Part shown: piece by piece, positions 25,339-36,365 of the stretch
How the letters are laid out: each line of letters begins with the position of its first letter
Numbering within the stretch: position 1 is the stretch's first letter
DNA from: Camarhynchus parvulus
Taxonomy: Eukaryota > Chordata > Aves > Passeriformes > Thraupidae
Direction: 5' to 3'
DNA: 64,000 nucleotides
Assembly (NCBI RefSeq): GCF_901933205.1
Contig: NC_044596.1
Span: forward strand, 6,072,214-6,136,213
Translations under genes and position numbers: made by a program
The notes under the pieces: generated by a model
Told to the model about the DNA's origin: nothing
The model's database searches: none
What the model saw: the letters and a program-made list of their open reading frames with translations, nothing else

Positions 25339-26194
25339 CGAGCAGGGCAGTTCCCACTCCAGGTTCACTGGCTGGGCAGCACAACAGCAGCGAGTGCTCA
25401 CCCTCTGCAGCCTCCTGGGAAAATCTGAACTGTCAGGAGCTGAAGGATGCCTGAAACAGCACAAAACCAGGCTGATTCCAGCAGAATATCTGTCCTTCCT
25501 GAGTATTCCCCAAAGGAAACAAGGTGAGGAATTACACTGCTAAGCCCAGGGAGACACAGTGCTGGAAAAGCCACGAGTTTTCAGCTTTTTTAATGGTTAC
25601 ATCTCCGTGTTGTGCCTCAATGCCTCACTTAAAGCCAGTTTTGATTGAGGAGACGGCCAGGCCTCCAACAGCATTTCACTATAAACCTTCCAGCCCCTCG
25701 AGCTGCTTCTCATAAACGCTGCCTTGTCTGGTGTTAACTTAGCCCAGCTCAGAAGCAGAGGGGAGGTTTGGATGAGAGGCCCTTTAGAAACCCTTTACAA
25801 ATGTAGATTTGATTGACTGACTGATTGAACTTAATTGCAGACATTCTCTTAATTGTACACTTAATTACTGACACTGTGTCAAAAGATTTCTGATGCAGCA
25901 CCTGGAGGACAACCTTGCAAGTGCCAGTCGGAGCCAGCTGCACCCGGCATGGGGAGGTGCCACAGCTTGGAAGGGGGAAAAAAATCATAATATTTTAATA
26001 ATATACAATTAGGGTTGCACCCTCCCTCCAACAGGCTGTGCACATGCACACAATCCCAGGCCGAGCCTGGGAGCAGAACAGGAACAAAGGCTGGGTAATG
26101 ACAGCCTGGTGACAGTGCCACCCTCTGCGAGCATCCCCGGCACGGACAGAGCGAGGGCACGGCGCCAGCGGGGGGGCAGCGCTGCCACAGCTGC
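25339..26194. other. intergenic DNA, nothing recognised
   Basis: Unique sequence with no supported gene. Confidence 0.5.
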
Positions 26195-26459
26195 AGGGCA
26201 CCCCAAGTGTGGGGCTCTGGGTGGGGATGGGGCGCCCCAAATGTGGGGATGGGGAGCAGAACGAATGTGGGAGCTCTGGGTGGGGATGGGGACCCAAATG
26301 TGGGATGGGGAGAAAAATGTGGGTGGGTGGGGATGGGGCACCCATTGGGATGGGGGGCCCCAAATGTGGGGCTCTGGGTGGGGATGGGGCACCCCAAATG
26401 TGGGGATGGGGAGCCGAACCCCAAATGTGGGGCTCTGGGTGGGGATGGGGAGCAGAACA
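26195..26459. repeat. G-rich minisatellite (GTGGGGATGGGG-type)
   Basis: Degenerate units of about 22-40 bp made from CCCCAAATGTGGGGCTCTGG and GTGGGGATGGGGA. G-runs of four recur throughout, so G-quadruplex formation on the plus strand is plausible. The open frames are repeat artefacts. Confidence 0.9.
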
Positions 26460-28199
26460 AGGAACAAACACCCACGGGGTTCAGTTTGGGGTTCAAACCC
26501 TCAGATCCTCAGCAGCGCTTTGGGGTCACTGCAGGAGTCCCTGCAAGGGAGAGGGGACAATAGTGATCCCTGCCTACCATCAGAAGTGGCTGCAGGAGCT
26601 CTGAGTGTTCTCCTTCACTTTTCAACAGCAAAAGGAGCGTTTTAGTGACTGCCAAACCCCAAAATCAGAGCACACCAAAACTCCAAGACGAGCAGCAGAG
26701 AAGACTGGAAGTGTTTTACACCCACAGAACCGCAATTTGCTGGAAACACCTGGAGCCTCGTTAATTTACCTGTGACATGTTGCCATACTTAATTGCCTTT
26801 GACAATTAGTAACATTTCAACACCTCCTTTAATGGCCCAATTATGAGAACACTTGTCTTCCATGCAGCAGATAGAGGAAAATAGATGGGCGAATCTCCAA
26901 TGCAAAGCTCCTCTGCAGGTATTTTAATGAAGAAGTCAGAAAACAAACCCCAGGAGGCCTCTGGGCCGTGGTTTGGTGACACAGGAGCTGTGTGTGCCCA
27001 GCTCCGGCCCTCGGGGCTGGCACAGCTCTCTCACCATCATCATCATCATCACTGCAGGGTTAATTACAGAGAGCGCACTCGGGCTTTGATTCCCTCTCTC
27101 TGCTGACAGAGAGCATCCTCTGGTACCCTCCAGACCAGGACAGGCACGGGGAGCACAGAGCCTCTCCTGGCCTCCCAGACTCCTGCCTGCCTGTGAAATG
27201 CCAGCCAGAACGAAGCTCTGCAGGGCTGCCTGGCTCAGGCACTGCCGCTGGCCCTGCTCAGTGAGACACGGGGAGCGCCTCACAGCTCTGCAGGCTGGGC
27301 ACAAACTCTGATTTAACAGCTCCTCTGGGCAGGAGGGACTGGGCGAGCCTTGCTGCTGCTGCTGTAATCGGAACAGTCCCTGCTGTACTCACACAGAGTT
27401 CACAACAATTCCTCCTCTGCCTTCCCTTTGTACCAGCAGCTCCTCAATTACCTGGATCCGGCTGTAATCGTGCGCTGACCACTTTGTTCTCACCCTGGAG
27501 CTCGTGGAGCAGGAGCAGCTCTGAAGAAAGCTCCCCAGCCTCAAAGCTGCTCCAAAGCGGCTCCTCCAGAAGAGCAGGTGGAGTCTCACCGCTGGATGGA
27601 GTTTATGAATAAAACAATGTTTTATTAAACTGCTGTTACAGTTTGATTGAACAGCGTTTGGACTACAGAGGAGCAGACATATTCCTGAAAGTAATTGGTT
27701 TTCCACATCTGCTTTCCTTTCTAATTGGACTAATTACTTCAGTGTAGGATCATGTTCACTACTCTCCAGAAAGCAAGAAACCTTGATTTACAGTGAGAAG
27801 AGCAGCAATTAGAGAGAATTAATTCATACGGCAACATCTAAATAAATCATATTATGAGAAGACAGCAATGTAATTATTGTGACTGGTGACTCCCTTGTGG
27901 AGAAACATCATCCTTAAGCTGAAATCGAGCAGCTCAGTCCTCCGAGGAATCCACCCCACTCCTCGGGTTGCACAGAGCGTGTAGTGCTGATTTTCAGACC
28001 TAATTGAGGTGCATTGTCACAAGCAATAGGTTCTAACACTCCTCAGGCAGCCGAGGAGCAGCAATCACATCCCTGACAGGCCGTGCTTGTCCTCAGCATG
28101 CAGGGATGCTCATGGAAAGCAGGTGCCAGCAGAGGAGCAGGGGGTTCCTGGGGGGTCAGTCGGGTTCTCCTCCTCTCCCCAGGCCGAGCCCATCCCGGG
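26460..28199. other. intergenic DNA, nothing recognised
   Basis: Unique sequence. A short ATC run (27034-27050) is present. There is no supported gene. Confidence 0.5.
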
Positions 28200-28250
28200 C
28201 TGGTTTATTTAAGGGTTGGTTTATTTAAGGGTTGGTTCATTTAAGGGTTC
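28199..28250. repeat. three copies of a 17-bp unit
   Basis: GGTTTATTTAAGGGTTG is repeated three times; the last copy has one base changed (TTCATTTAAGGG). Confidence 0.9.
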
Positions 28251-29760
28251 GGTCAGGAGAAAAGCCGAGCACGGGGGCTCAGGAGAGGATCCTGCTGCAC
28301 CAGGGATGAGTTCGGGATGGGGATGAGACTGCTCCTGCTCCTGTGGGAGCGCTCAGAGCACCTTGGAGAGCTCCCTCCATCGCGTGCCATCAACTCTGTC
28401 CTTAATGAATGCCCCTCTCGAGTTATTAGTGCCGCTAATGATCATTAATGGCACGGCTCTGTCCTCAGCGGCATTCTCAGAATGTCGGGAAGCCTCTGCT
28501 CACTCCTGCTCTCGTACTTCCATCAGGAAACCCACAATGGCTTTTCTAGGGGGAGGAAAGGGATCATTTCTGAAAATCCTGTGCCATAATTCCGTGGTTT
28601 ACATGGAGCAGCTCCAGGTTTCTTCAGCACACTGAGAGGGAATCACCCCGTGTGACTGAATTCTGTCTGTGTGGCTCCCTCTCTTATTATTTACTGCAAT
28701 TCAATCTCTCCTTTTCCTCCTGAGAGGTTTTCATAGCTGCCTTTAAATCTCAAAACGCTTCCAAAAAAAAAAAAAAAAAAAAGAAATCAAATAAAAATGA
28801 AGAATTCCCTCAGCATTTGGAGTTTTTCCAGACTCAGACATTTGCATACATAAGGTGAGGCTCCCTGGGGATGGATTCCCTTCATCCCATACCTGAGGCC
28901 ATTTCTGTGCAGAAAACACAGAATGAGGGGGGTGAAATGCTGCACAAAGGGGGTGAAACATTGCCCCCAGTCCAGCTGCTCTCTGTGCTCACTGTTCAGC
29001 CAGAACTGGCAGAAATTTGGATTTCAGTGCCACGAGGAACTTCTGAGCTCAGGATTGAGCCCACGTGTGTGCAGACACCTCCAGCAGAGCAATAAAAACT
29101 CTCCAATTTCACTGCTTTGCTCCATTTTTACATTAATTTTTGTCACCTTAACCAGGCAGGCCTGGAAACAGAGTAATGGGAAATGATCTAATTACTCTGG
29201 AAGCATGGAAGGGATTTTTAATTGATTTTAGCCCTGTATGTCCCTAACAAAAACACAGATGCAGAATGAGCAGAGGTCCAAAAAGAAAATTAAGGCCACA
29301 GGAAGCACAAGCTCATTACAAAAGGAAAAAGAAGTACAGTAATAAATATAGCCAAGTATCACAACAGTGTAAGAACTATTTTGAAGGTAAGTGGAACAGC
29401 TAATAATTCACAGCCATTATTCTTTTATCATTGTTCAGCTGAAGGTTGAGAAGATTTTAAAACTGCAATTATGAACAATAGATTTGCATTGAAATCAGCT
29501 CCTCTGCTGCCTTTATCCCTCCTCTCCCCTCCTCCTCCTCCTAAATAAAGAGGTGCAAGCAACAAAGAAAGCAACATCTTAAATACAAGAGAGAGAAGGG
29601 GGTTTAAAGGAATATCCACACAATCAGATGCTCCAAAAAAGGGAGAAAAGCGGAGCCAGGCTCCTTGGGCATCTCCTGAACCCAAAGCAGTTCAGCTGGG
29701 TTCCTCGTGCCAGCAGGTCAGATAAGGAAAGGGCCCTGTTGGGGACAGATCTTTAAATCC
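28251..29760. other. intergenic DNA, nothing recognised except a poly-A run
   Basis: Unique sequence. A run of about 20 A at 28763-28782 has no recognisable retroposed body beside it. There is no supported gene. Confidence 0.5.
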
Positions 29761-29767
29761 TTTAGAG

Positions 29768-29940
29768 CCTCAGTGCCCCCTTTCCATCCTTTACAGCCAC
29801 CCTGGGGTCTCACTGCCCCCTTTCCATCCTTCAGAACCAGCCTGGGGTCTCAGTGCCCCCTTTGCATCCTTCAGAACCACCCTGGGGTCTCAGTGCCCCC
29901 TTTCCATCCTTTACAGCCAGCCTGGGGTCTCAGTGCCCCC
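29768..29940. repeat. minisatellite, 40-bp unit, four copies plus a part
   Basis: Units start at 29781, 29821, 29861 and 29901, each 40 bp and built from TTTCCATCCTTCAGAACC and CTGGGGTCTCAGTGCCCCC. Confidence 0.95.
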
Positions 29941-29944
29941 CTGG

Positions 29945-30666
29945 CCCTCCTCAGCTCCCCGGGGAGGGGAAGGCTCAGCCTGGGGAGGGGAGAACCCGCA
30001 GGGAAAGGCTCAGCTCAGCACAGGGAGAGGCTTTCCTTGGAAAACCCTGGGGCAGAGGCAGCAGCACCCCTGCCCCTCCCAGCCTCAGCTCTCCTGACCA
30101 TTTTCCCCCCTGAGCAACTTGAGAAATTCAGAATTTCTGGTGGAGCAGCGCCTGCTTTGGATTCGGTTCCCAGTTCTGGTGCCTCCTTCCCCGGGTCTCC
30201 TAATGACCGTGGATTAATGAACAATTACAAGGCTTCATTCTGCTGCCATGTAATTCCAAGAAAGGAAGAGCATCTTTCTGGAACATTGTGCTTGAAAAAC
30301 AAAGGAGAGCTTTGAACTGTCAAGTCACTGATGTTCCCTCTTCACTTAAAAGCTTTCCAATTTACTTACAAATTATAGTGTTTTTAATGCAAATTAAGCA
30401 CTAGAGAACATTCTTTCCTTCCCCCAGATTAGCAAGAACCAAATTGACCAAGAAAGCCAAACATGGAATCCGGCCTCGATGAATATTTAAAATAATGAGG
30501 CTGTTTAATTATTCTGATTGGTGAAGGATGAGGCTGTTAAACTCCTCTGGGCTGATGGCAGGGCTGGGGCACGAGGCTTTGCTGTGTGAGCAGGGGAAGT
30601 GTTTGTGATCCCTGTGTTCAGAGAACACCCTGTGTTCTGGTGCCTTCTGTCCTGTGATCCTGGGAG
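29945..30666. other. intergenic DNA, nothing recognised
   Basis: Unique sequence between two tandem arrays. There is no supported gene. Confidence 0.5.
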
Positions 30667-31107
30667 TATCATATCATATCATATCATATCATATCATATC
30701 ATATCATATCATATCATATCATATCATATCATATCATATCATATCATATCATATATCATATCATATCATATCATATCATATCATATCATATCATATCATA
30801 TATCATATATCATATATCATATATCATATATCATATCATATCATATCATATATCATCAATAACATAATATATAATATATAATATATCATATATCATATAT
30901 CATATATCATATATCATATATCATATATCATATATCACATATCACATATCACATATCACAATCACATATCATATATCACATATCATATATCATATATTGT
31001 ATATCGTATATCGTATATCGTATATTGTATATTGTATATTGTATATCGTATATCGTATATCATATATCATATATCATATATCGCATATCATATATCATAT
31101 CATGTGA
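30667..31107. repeat. (ATATC)n microsatellite with ATATCAT and ATATCGT variants
   Basis: About 440 bp. The first 120 bp are near-perfect CATAT/ATATC pentamers. Later blocks shift to 7-mers (ATATCAT), then ATATCAC, ATATTGT and ATATCGT versions. It runs directly into an LTR remnant at 31108. Confidence 0.97.
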
Positions 31108-31235
31108 TATATTAAAACTCTACTAAAGAAAGAGAAAGGAGACATCAGAAGGCTAGAAAGGAATGAATAATAAAAACCTGCGACTGACCAGAGAGTCCGA
31201 CACGGCTGGACTGGGACTGGTCATTAATTAAAAAC
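31108..31235 (-). mobile_element. LTR remnant of the same family as 51,735-52,292
   Basis: The plus strand reads ATTAAAACTCTACTAAAG, GACATCAGAAGGCTAG, then GACTGACCAGAGAGTCCGAC and CATTAATTAAAAACA. This is the reverse complement of the 3-prime half of the LTR in CAMK1G intron 5. The end beyond the polyadenylation region is replaced by the ATATC microsatellite. Confidence 0.75.
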
Positions 31236-31565
31236 ATGGCTTAATTAAAAGCAGCTGCTCAGAGCCCTGGGCATTCTGCTGCTCCAGGAGCAAAGGGCAC
31301 CAGGGGAGCTGCAGGAGGGGTGGGAGCGAGCACACCCTGCCCCAGCCCCGAGGGAAAACCCAAAACCAGAGTTCACTCAGCTCTGCTCCAACATCCCTCA
31401 GCCTCAGGCACCTCCAGCTTTGTGCTCTCCCTTCCAAAGTCATCCTCAGAGGAACTGAGAACAGGGATTCCTCTGCAGGAGCTGCAGGGACGGGGGTTCA
31501 AACTGAAATAGGCAACATCAGGTTGGATATTGGCAATAAATCCTTCCCTGGGAGTGAGGGCAGCC

Positions 31566-32165
31566 CTGGCACAGCGTGGTCAGAGCAGCTGGGGCTGCCC
31601 CTGGGTCCCTGCAGTGCCCAAGGCCAGGCTGGGCATTGAGGAGCAGCCTGGGGCAGGGAAGGTGTCCATGGGGCAGGGAAGGTGTCCCTGGGGCAGGGGA
31701 GGTGTCCTGGGGCAGGGGAGGTGTCCATGGGGCAGGGAAGGTGTCCATGGGGCAGGGAAGGTGTCCTGGGGCAGGGAAGGTGTCCTGGGGCAGGGGAGGT
31801 GTCCGTGGGGCAGGGGAGGTGTCCATGGGGCAGGGGAGGTGTCCATGGGGCAGGGAGGTGTCCATGGGGCAGGGGAGGTGTCCATGGGGCAGGGGAGGTG
31901 TCCATGGGGCAGGGGAGGTGTCCTGGGGCAGGGGAGGTGTCCATGGGGCAGGGAAGGTGTCCTGGGGCAGGGAAGGTGTCCGTGGGGCAGGGAAGGTGTC
32001 CATGGGGCAGGGGAAGTGTCCATGGGGCAGGGGAGGTGTCCGTGGGGCAGGGAAGGTGTCCTGGGGCAGGGGGAAGGTGTCCATGGGGCAGGGGAGGTGT
32101 CCCTGCCATGGCAGGGCTGGCATGAAAGGATCTGTCACATCCCTTCCCACTCTGGGATTGTGGGC
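31566..32165 (+). mobile_element. CR1 LINE 3-prime end split by a tandem array
   Basis: The left part (31566-31655) reads GTCAGAGCAGCTGGGGCTGC, CCCTGGGTCCCTGCAGTG and CCAAGGCCAGGCTGGGCATT. The right part (32098-32165) reads GTCCCTGCCATGGCAGGGCT, ATCCCTTCCCACTCTGGGAT. Together they follow the order of an avian CR1 3-prime end. The intact copy at 46,590-46,775 shows the same order with only one copy of the segment that is amplified here. Confidence 0.85.
31648..32103. repeat. minisatellite, about 19-21 bp unit, inside a CR1 tail
   Basis: About 22 copies of GGGGCAGGGAAGGTGTCCAT with length variants (some lack the CATG step). The unit matches the CR1 3-prime-end segment GGGACAGGGGGAGGTGTCCC seen once in the CR1 copy near 46,680. 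Proline- or glycine-rich open frames of up to 290 codons across it are artefacts. Confidence 0.95.
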
Positions 32166-33270
32166 CCGGGCTGGTGGCTCTGACAGGATCAGAGAGCTCC
32201 GCACAGGCCCAGCTGGAGCTCCTTGCACCCCTCCCTTCCCACCTGAGCCCTGTGGCCTGGTCCCCCCCCAGTGCAGCCCCCCTGGCTCCTCCAGCGCTGA
32301 TGCAGAACGCTTTGACCCCAAGCCAGGGGAGCAGAGCAGAGCCCAGGCTCAGGAGGGAGACTGCAAACAGCTGCAATTGCTGGCAAATCCTGGAGAAATC
32401 TGCTCCAAGTGGGGCCTTTTTTGCTTGTTTTCTAAATATTTACCATGAATTTCTATTTCAAACTGCTCTGAAGAGCCCCGGTGCCCGCGGGTGGGATCCC
32501 AGCTCTGTGCAGAGCTCTGGGCACGGAGCTGCCCCCAAAATCTCCCCCCAAAGGGGCAGCCCTGCTGCTCTCAGTGGGCACAGCCCCAGAGCATGTGCTG
32601 CACCAGCCTGGAACCCCCTCCTGCAGCTCCCACGGAGCTTTCCCCTGCTCCAGGGGCTGCCAAACTCCCCTCAGCAAAAGAGAAAATAATTCAAGCTTCT
32701 ACCTACACGAGCTACCGAAGGAAAAGACACAAAACCCACAAAAGCCAACTAAGCAAACAAAAAGGAGATAAAAGCAGTTTGCTTTAAGGCAGCAGCTTTT
32801 CTGAAAGCCTGCAGTAAATCTTTAAGATTATCAATAATGAACACATTCAATGTCTTTTTTCGTCTTCTTTTAAATCACTTCTTGCAGTGGAGAGAAATCA
32901 GTCCGGGGGGTAGTTCCTATGTGAGCTGCATTTATTATCGAGGGATTGAGAGTGCTGGAGATGGAGAGAGGGAGAATGAGCCTCGACAGGGCTCGGGGAG
33001 GAAGCACAGCTCCACTGCCCAGTCCTTCCTCCTCCTCAGTCACTGCACCCCTGATGAGCCCCGGCTCCATCTCGGCTCTAATGACGCTCACGGCGCGGAT
33101 GTGTCTCCCAAATTCAGCCAAGCGACAACACGGGGTCTTCAATACGCAAAGGAGGCCTTTGTGCGCCTCCCCAGAACTTGGGTGTCTTGTCAAGCCCTAC
33201 GGGAATTCCGGGGGAAACAAATTGCACGGAACACAGGAGGGGCTGCGGAGGGGCTGCTCAGCAGCGCGGG
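32166..33270. other. intergenic DNA with a CpG-richer unique patch
   Basis: There is no gene. Bases 33050-33260 are unique and richer in CpG. They include a kappaB-like GGGAATTCCG at 33201-33210. This is a possible regulatory segment, but conservation cannot be judged here. Confidence 0.4.
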
Positions 33271-33348
33271 GATGCTCGGCTCAGCTCGGCTCGGCTTGGC
33301 TCGGCTCAGCTCGGCTCAGCTCGGCTCGGCTCGGCTCGGCTCGGCTCA
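33271..33348. repeat. (GCTCG)n microsatellite
   Basis: About fifteen pentamers of GCTCG and GCTCA. Confidence 0.95.
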
Positions 33349-33424
33349 GCCCGGGCTCCTGGGGCAGCCAGGGAACCCCCGGGCAGCCCTCAGTGCCACC
33401 CCCGCTGTGCCAGGGGCCGCTGGG

Positions 33425-33738
33425 TCACTGCCCCAAACCAGCCTTGGGCAGAAATCCCTGCCCCAAACCAGCCCCAAACCAGCCCCAAACCAGCCCCAAA
33501 CCAGCCCTGCGCAGCTCTTATTGCCCCAAAACTGCCCCAAAACTGCCCCAAAACAGCCGTGGCCAGAAGTCCCTGCCCTGAAGCAGCTCAAAGCAGCAAT
33601 CCCTGCCCCAATCCCTGCCCCAATCCCTGCCCCAATCCCTGCCCCAATCCCTGCCCCAAACCAGCCCCAGACCAGCCCAAATCAGCTCCCCCTGCCCCAA
33701 ACCAGCCCCAAATCAGCTCCCCCTGCCCCAAACACCAG
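33425..33738. repeat. C-rich compound repeat (CCCCAAACCAG and CCCTGCCCCAAT units)
   Basis: There are runs of CCCCAAACCAG (11 bp), CCCCAAAACTG (11 bp) and CCCTGCCCCAAT (12 bp), plus longer mixed units. It is almost G-free in places. The proline/alanine-rich open frames are artefacts. Confidence 0.9.
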
Positions 33739-34505
33739 CCCAGAGAGCTGGGCTTGGGCCTCAGAGTGATGGGATGAGCTTTGCAGTCACAGAATTTAAA
33801 AACCCCATATATTTAGAGATTTTCATGGGGCTGTCTTTTGGGGTTTGGTAGTGGTTGCTTCTTTGGTTGCTTTTTGTTGTTTGGTTTTTTTTTTTTCCTT
33901 TGGGGCTATTTTTGGATGAAATGGGGAGGAAACAAAGCAACACTCCCCTCCTAGCCCAAATCATTATGTTAGAAAATGTTTCTGGCCAAAGGCATTAAAT
34001 GAAAAAGAATGTGTCATTTTCTCCTGATAATTTTTAATTGATCACATCCACCACGGAGGTGGAGCTTGGCTAGAAAGGGCCTGCACCAAACGGCTCCTAT
34101 TTGTCTGTGATTTCCCTGGGGCACCTTTTAAACCATTAAAATTTACAAACAACTTCATTTCTTATTAACACAGTTCCTTAATTGCTTCCATGGGAAAAGA
34201 GTCAAGTTATTTGCATCTTCTTTTCTTGGGGCTCCAGGGCTTTAGAGCGAACATTTCAGGATGAGCTTTGGAATGGAGCAGTGGCTGTGCTCCAGAGCCA
34301 GGCCAGGCTCCTCTCCAGGCTGCCCCGGACACCTGCATACCCCAGCAGGGCATTGCAAAGCCCCTGCACAGGTACAGGGATGCTTTGGGGCCTGGTTTGG
34401 GATAACCTGATACTGGCAGCTCACAGCAGGCCGCCTCCCTTGGCCCCCAGAGCTTCCAGGGAGGGCAGCAGCATCACCTGCAGGGCTGAGCACCAGAGAC
34501 AGCAG

Positions 34506-34734
34506 CTGCTGGGAGCAGAGAGAGCTCCTCCTGCCCTGTGGGAGCACAGAGAGCATCTCCTGCCCAAACAGCATCTCCTGTCCTGTGGGAGCACATAGAG
34601 CATCTCCTGCCCTGTGGGAGCACAGAGAGCATCTCCTGTCCTGTTGGGAGCAGAGACTCCTGCCCTGTTGGGAGCAGAGAGAGCAAGCATCTCCTGCCCT
34701 GTGGGATCACAGACAGCACCTCCTGCCCTGTGGG
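34506..34734. repeat. minisatellite, about 30-35 bp unit
   Basis: Irregular copies of GCATCTCCTGCCCTGTGGGA followed by GCACAGAGA. About seven copies with variable gaps. Confidence 0.9.
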
Positions 34735-34830
34735 AAGGTTCCAACCTCGGTGCTGGCACAGATCCTGCATCTCCCCAGCAGGGAGAGCTCCCAGCCAAGG
34801 AGGTTCTCATCCCTTTAGTGCCCTGCTCCT

Positions 34831-35265
34831 GCAGGATCCTGCTCCCTGGATGTGTCTGAGCCCTGCTCCTGCTCCCTGGATGTGTCTGAGCCCTGTTCCT
34901 GCTCCCTGGATGTGTCTGAGCCCTGCTGTTTCTCCCTGGATGTGTCTGAGCCCTGTTCCTGCTCCCTGGATGTGTCTGAGCCCTGTTCCTGCTCCATGGA
35001 TGTGTCTGAGCCCTGTTCCTGCTCCCTGGATGTGTCTGAGCCCTGCTCCTGCTCCCTGGATGTGTCTGAGCCCTGTTCCTGCTCCCTGGATGTGTCTGAG
35101 CCCTGCTGTTTCTCCATGGATGTGTCTGAGCCCTGTTCCTGCTCCCTGGATGTGTCTGAGCCCTGCTGCTGCTCCCTGGATGTGTCTGAGCCCTGCTCCT
35201 GCTCCCTGGATGTGTCTGAGCCCTGTTCCTGCTCCCTGGATGTGTCTGAGCCCTGTTCCTGCAGG
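34831..35265. repeat. minisatellite, exact 30-bp unit, about 14 copies
   Basis: Unit CCCTGTTCCTGCTCCCTGGA plus TGTGTCTGAG, in strict 30-bp phase from 34861 to 35250, with few substitutions. The array is bounded on both sides by CTGCAGGATCC. Because the unit is a multiple of three, open frames run through it on both strands (up to 314 codons). They show no gene-like features outside the array. Confidence 0.97.
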
Positions 35266-36310
35266 ATCCAGGCTGTGGGAGCACGTTCCCAGGATCACCC
35301 ACATCTGCCATGGAATTCCCCAGCTCCTCCCACGGGCCCAGGCTCTGTCTGAGCTCCGGGTGCACCCCCAGGAATCATTTCCAGCACATGGCACCGGGTT
35401 TGCCACAAGCTGACACAAATTCCACAAATTCACTTCCCATCTAAAGACTGAGACGTAAATCCCAGAGCTAGATTGGAGCTGGATCTCACCCAAAGCCACG
35501 AGTCTGCTGCTTGGCTTCAAATATCACTGGGAAATAGAAAGGGATCCTTTTAGTTAATACTAATTATTATTCAGTCTATCATTAACAGCAACTGCACTTT
35601 GATAGACGGGTTGAGAAGCAGCTTTGGTTTGCACTGATGAGTCTGTGACGAGTTGCCAAACTTTTCTTAGTGCTGATAATTAGCTCCTGTTCCTTCATCA
35701 GCTGCTCCTGCTCCAGCACTGAGGCTGCTCCTGCCAGGGCTCTGAGAGTGGAGGGATGGATCTGAGCAGGCTTCCCAAAAATCTGAGTGGGCAGGGACAG
35801 CTGCCTGCACCAGGGCAGAGGGAGAAAGAAAAATCATATCTAATAAATAATATTTAATAAAATATAATTTGATATCAATATAATATTTAATAATATTTAA
35901 TAAAATAATATAATAAATGATCAGAAGGAATTTTTATGAAATGAGCTTTGCAGAGCTCGAGCTGCTCCTCCTCTCCCCAGCATTTCTAACAGCACAAACA
36001 CAGCGCCCTGATGGTGATGGCAACTTTTAGGTTTCCTGCTGGTAACCACGGAGCGGCTTCAGGTTGTTTTAGAACTTCTGACACATCCATCAGGCCATGA
36101 CAAAGAGAGCTGGGCCACAGAGAACCCATTAGAGGAGCTTTGCTCAAAATTCCTGGCAGTTGAGTCATACTTTTGTAAAATAAAGCCTCTGTTGATGTCT
36201 CCTCGGGGCATAAGAATTGTTTATAAAATACCCATTACACACAGGGATTATGAGCAATTTGGAGATTTATTCTCATACGTGAAACTGATAAAAATCTCCG
36301 AAAATTTCAA
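35266..36310. other. intergenic DNA with a short AT-rich block
   Basis: Unique sequence. At 35838-35925 there is a TAATAAAATATAAT-type AT-rich block. There is no supported gene. Confidence 0.5.
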
Positions 36311-36321
36311 ACATTAATTTC

Positions 36322-36365
36322 GCCAAACGTCACTTTGGCAGCTCCTTTGTTCCGGGGGACAATGG
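36322..36365. promoter_or_regulatory. candidate enhancer motifs: palindrome and paired SOX-like sites
   Basis: GCCAAA (36322-36327) and TTTGGC (36334-36339) are perfect inverted arms around CGTCAC, which holds a CRE half-site. Eleven bases on, CCTTTGTT (36344-36351) and ACAATGG (36359-36365) form an oppositely oriented pair of SOX-type motifs. The surroundings are unique sequence, becoming CpG-richer to 36480. Function is inferred from motifs only. Confidence 0.3.

Noticed and set aside
25187..25384. Hydrophobic Val/Ile/Leu open frame resembling a membrane peptide
   Set aside because: It is the translation of the A/C-rich tandem array.
28763..28782. Poly-A run as the tail of a processed pseudogene or SINE
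   Set aside because: No retroposed body or target duplication is recognisable beside it.
31498..32448. Open frames of up to 292 codons on both strands
   Set aside because: They are translations of the CR1-derived minisatellite, open on both strands because the unit lacks stop codons.
34831..35265. CRISPR-like periodic array
   Set aside because: Units are contiguous with no unique spacers, and the DNA is vertebrate.
34421..35520. Open frames of 230-314 codons on both strands
   Set aside because: The 30-bp unit is a multiple of three, so any stop-free frame stays open; there is no start context, splice support or known family.
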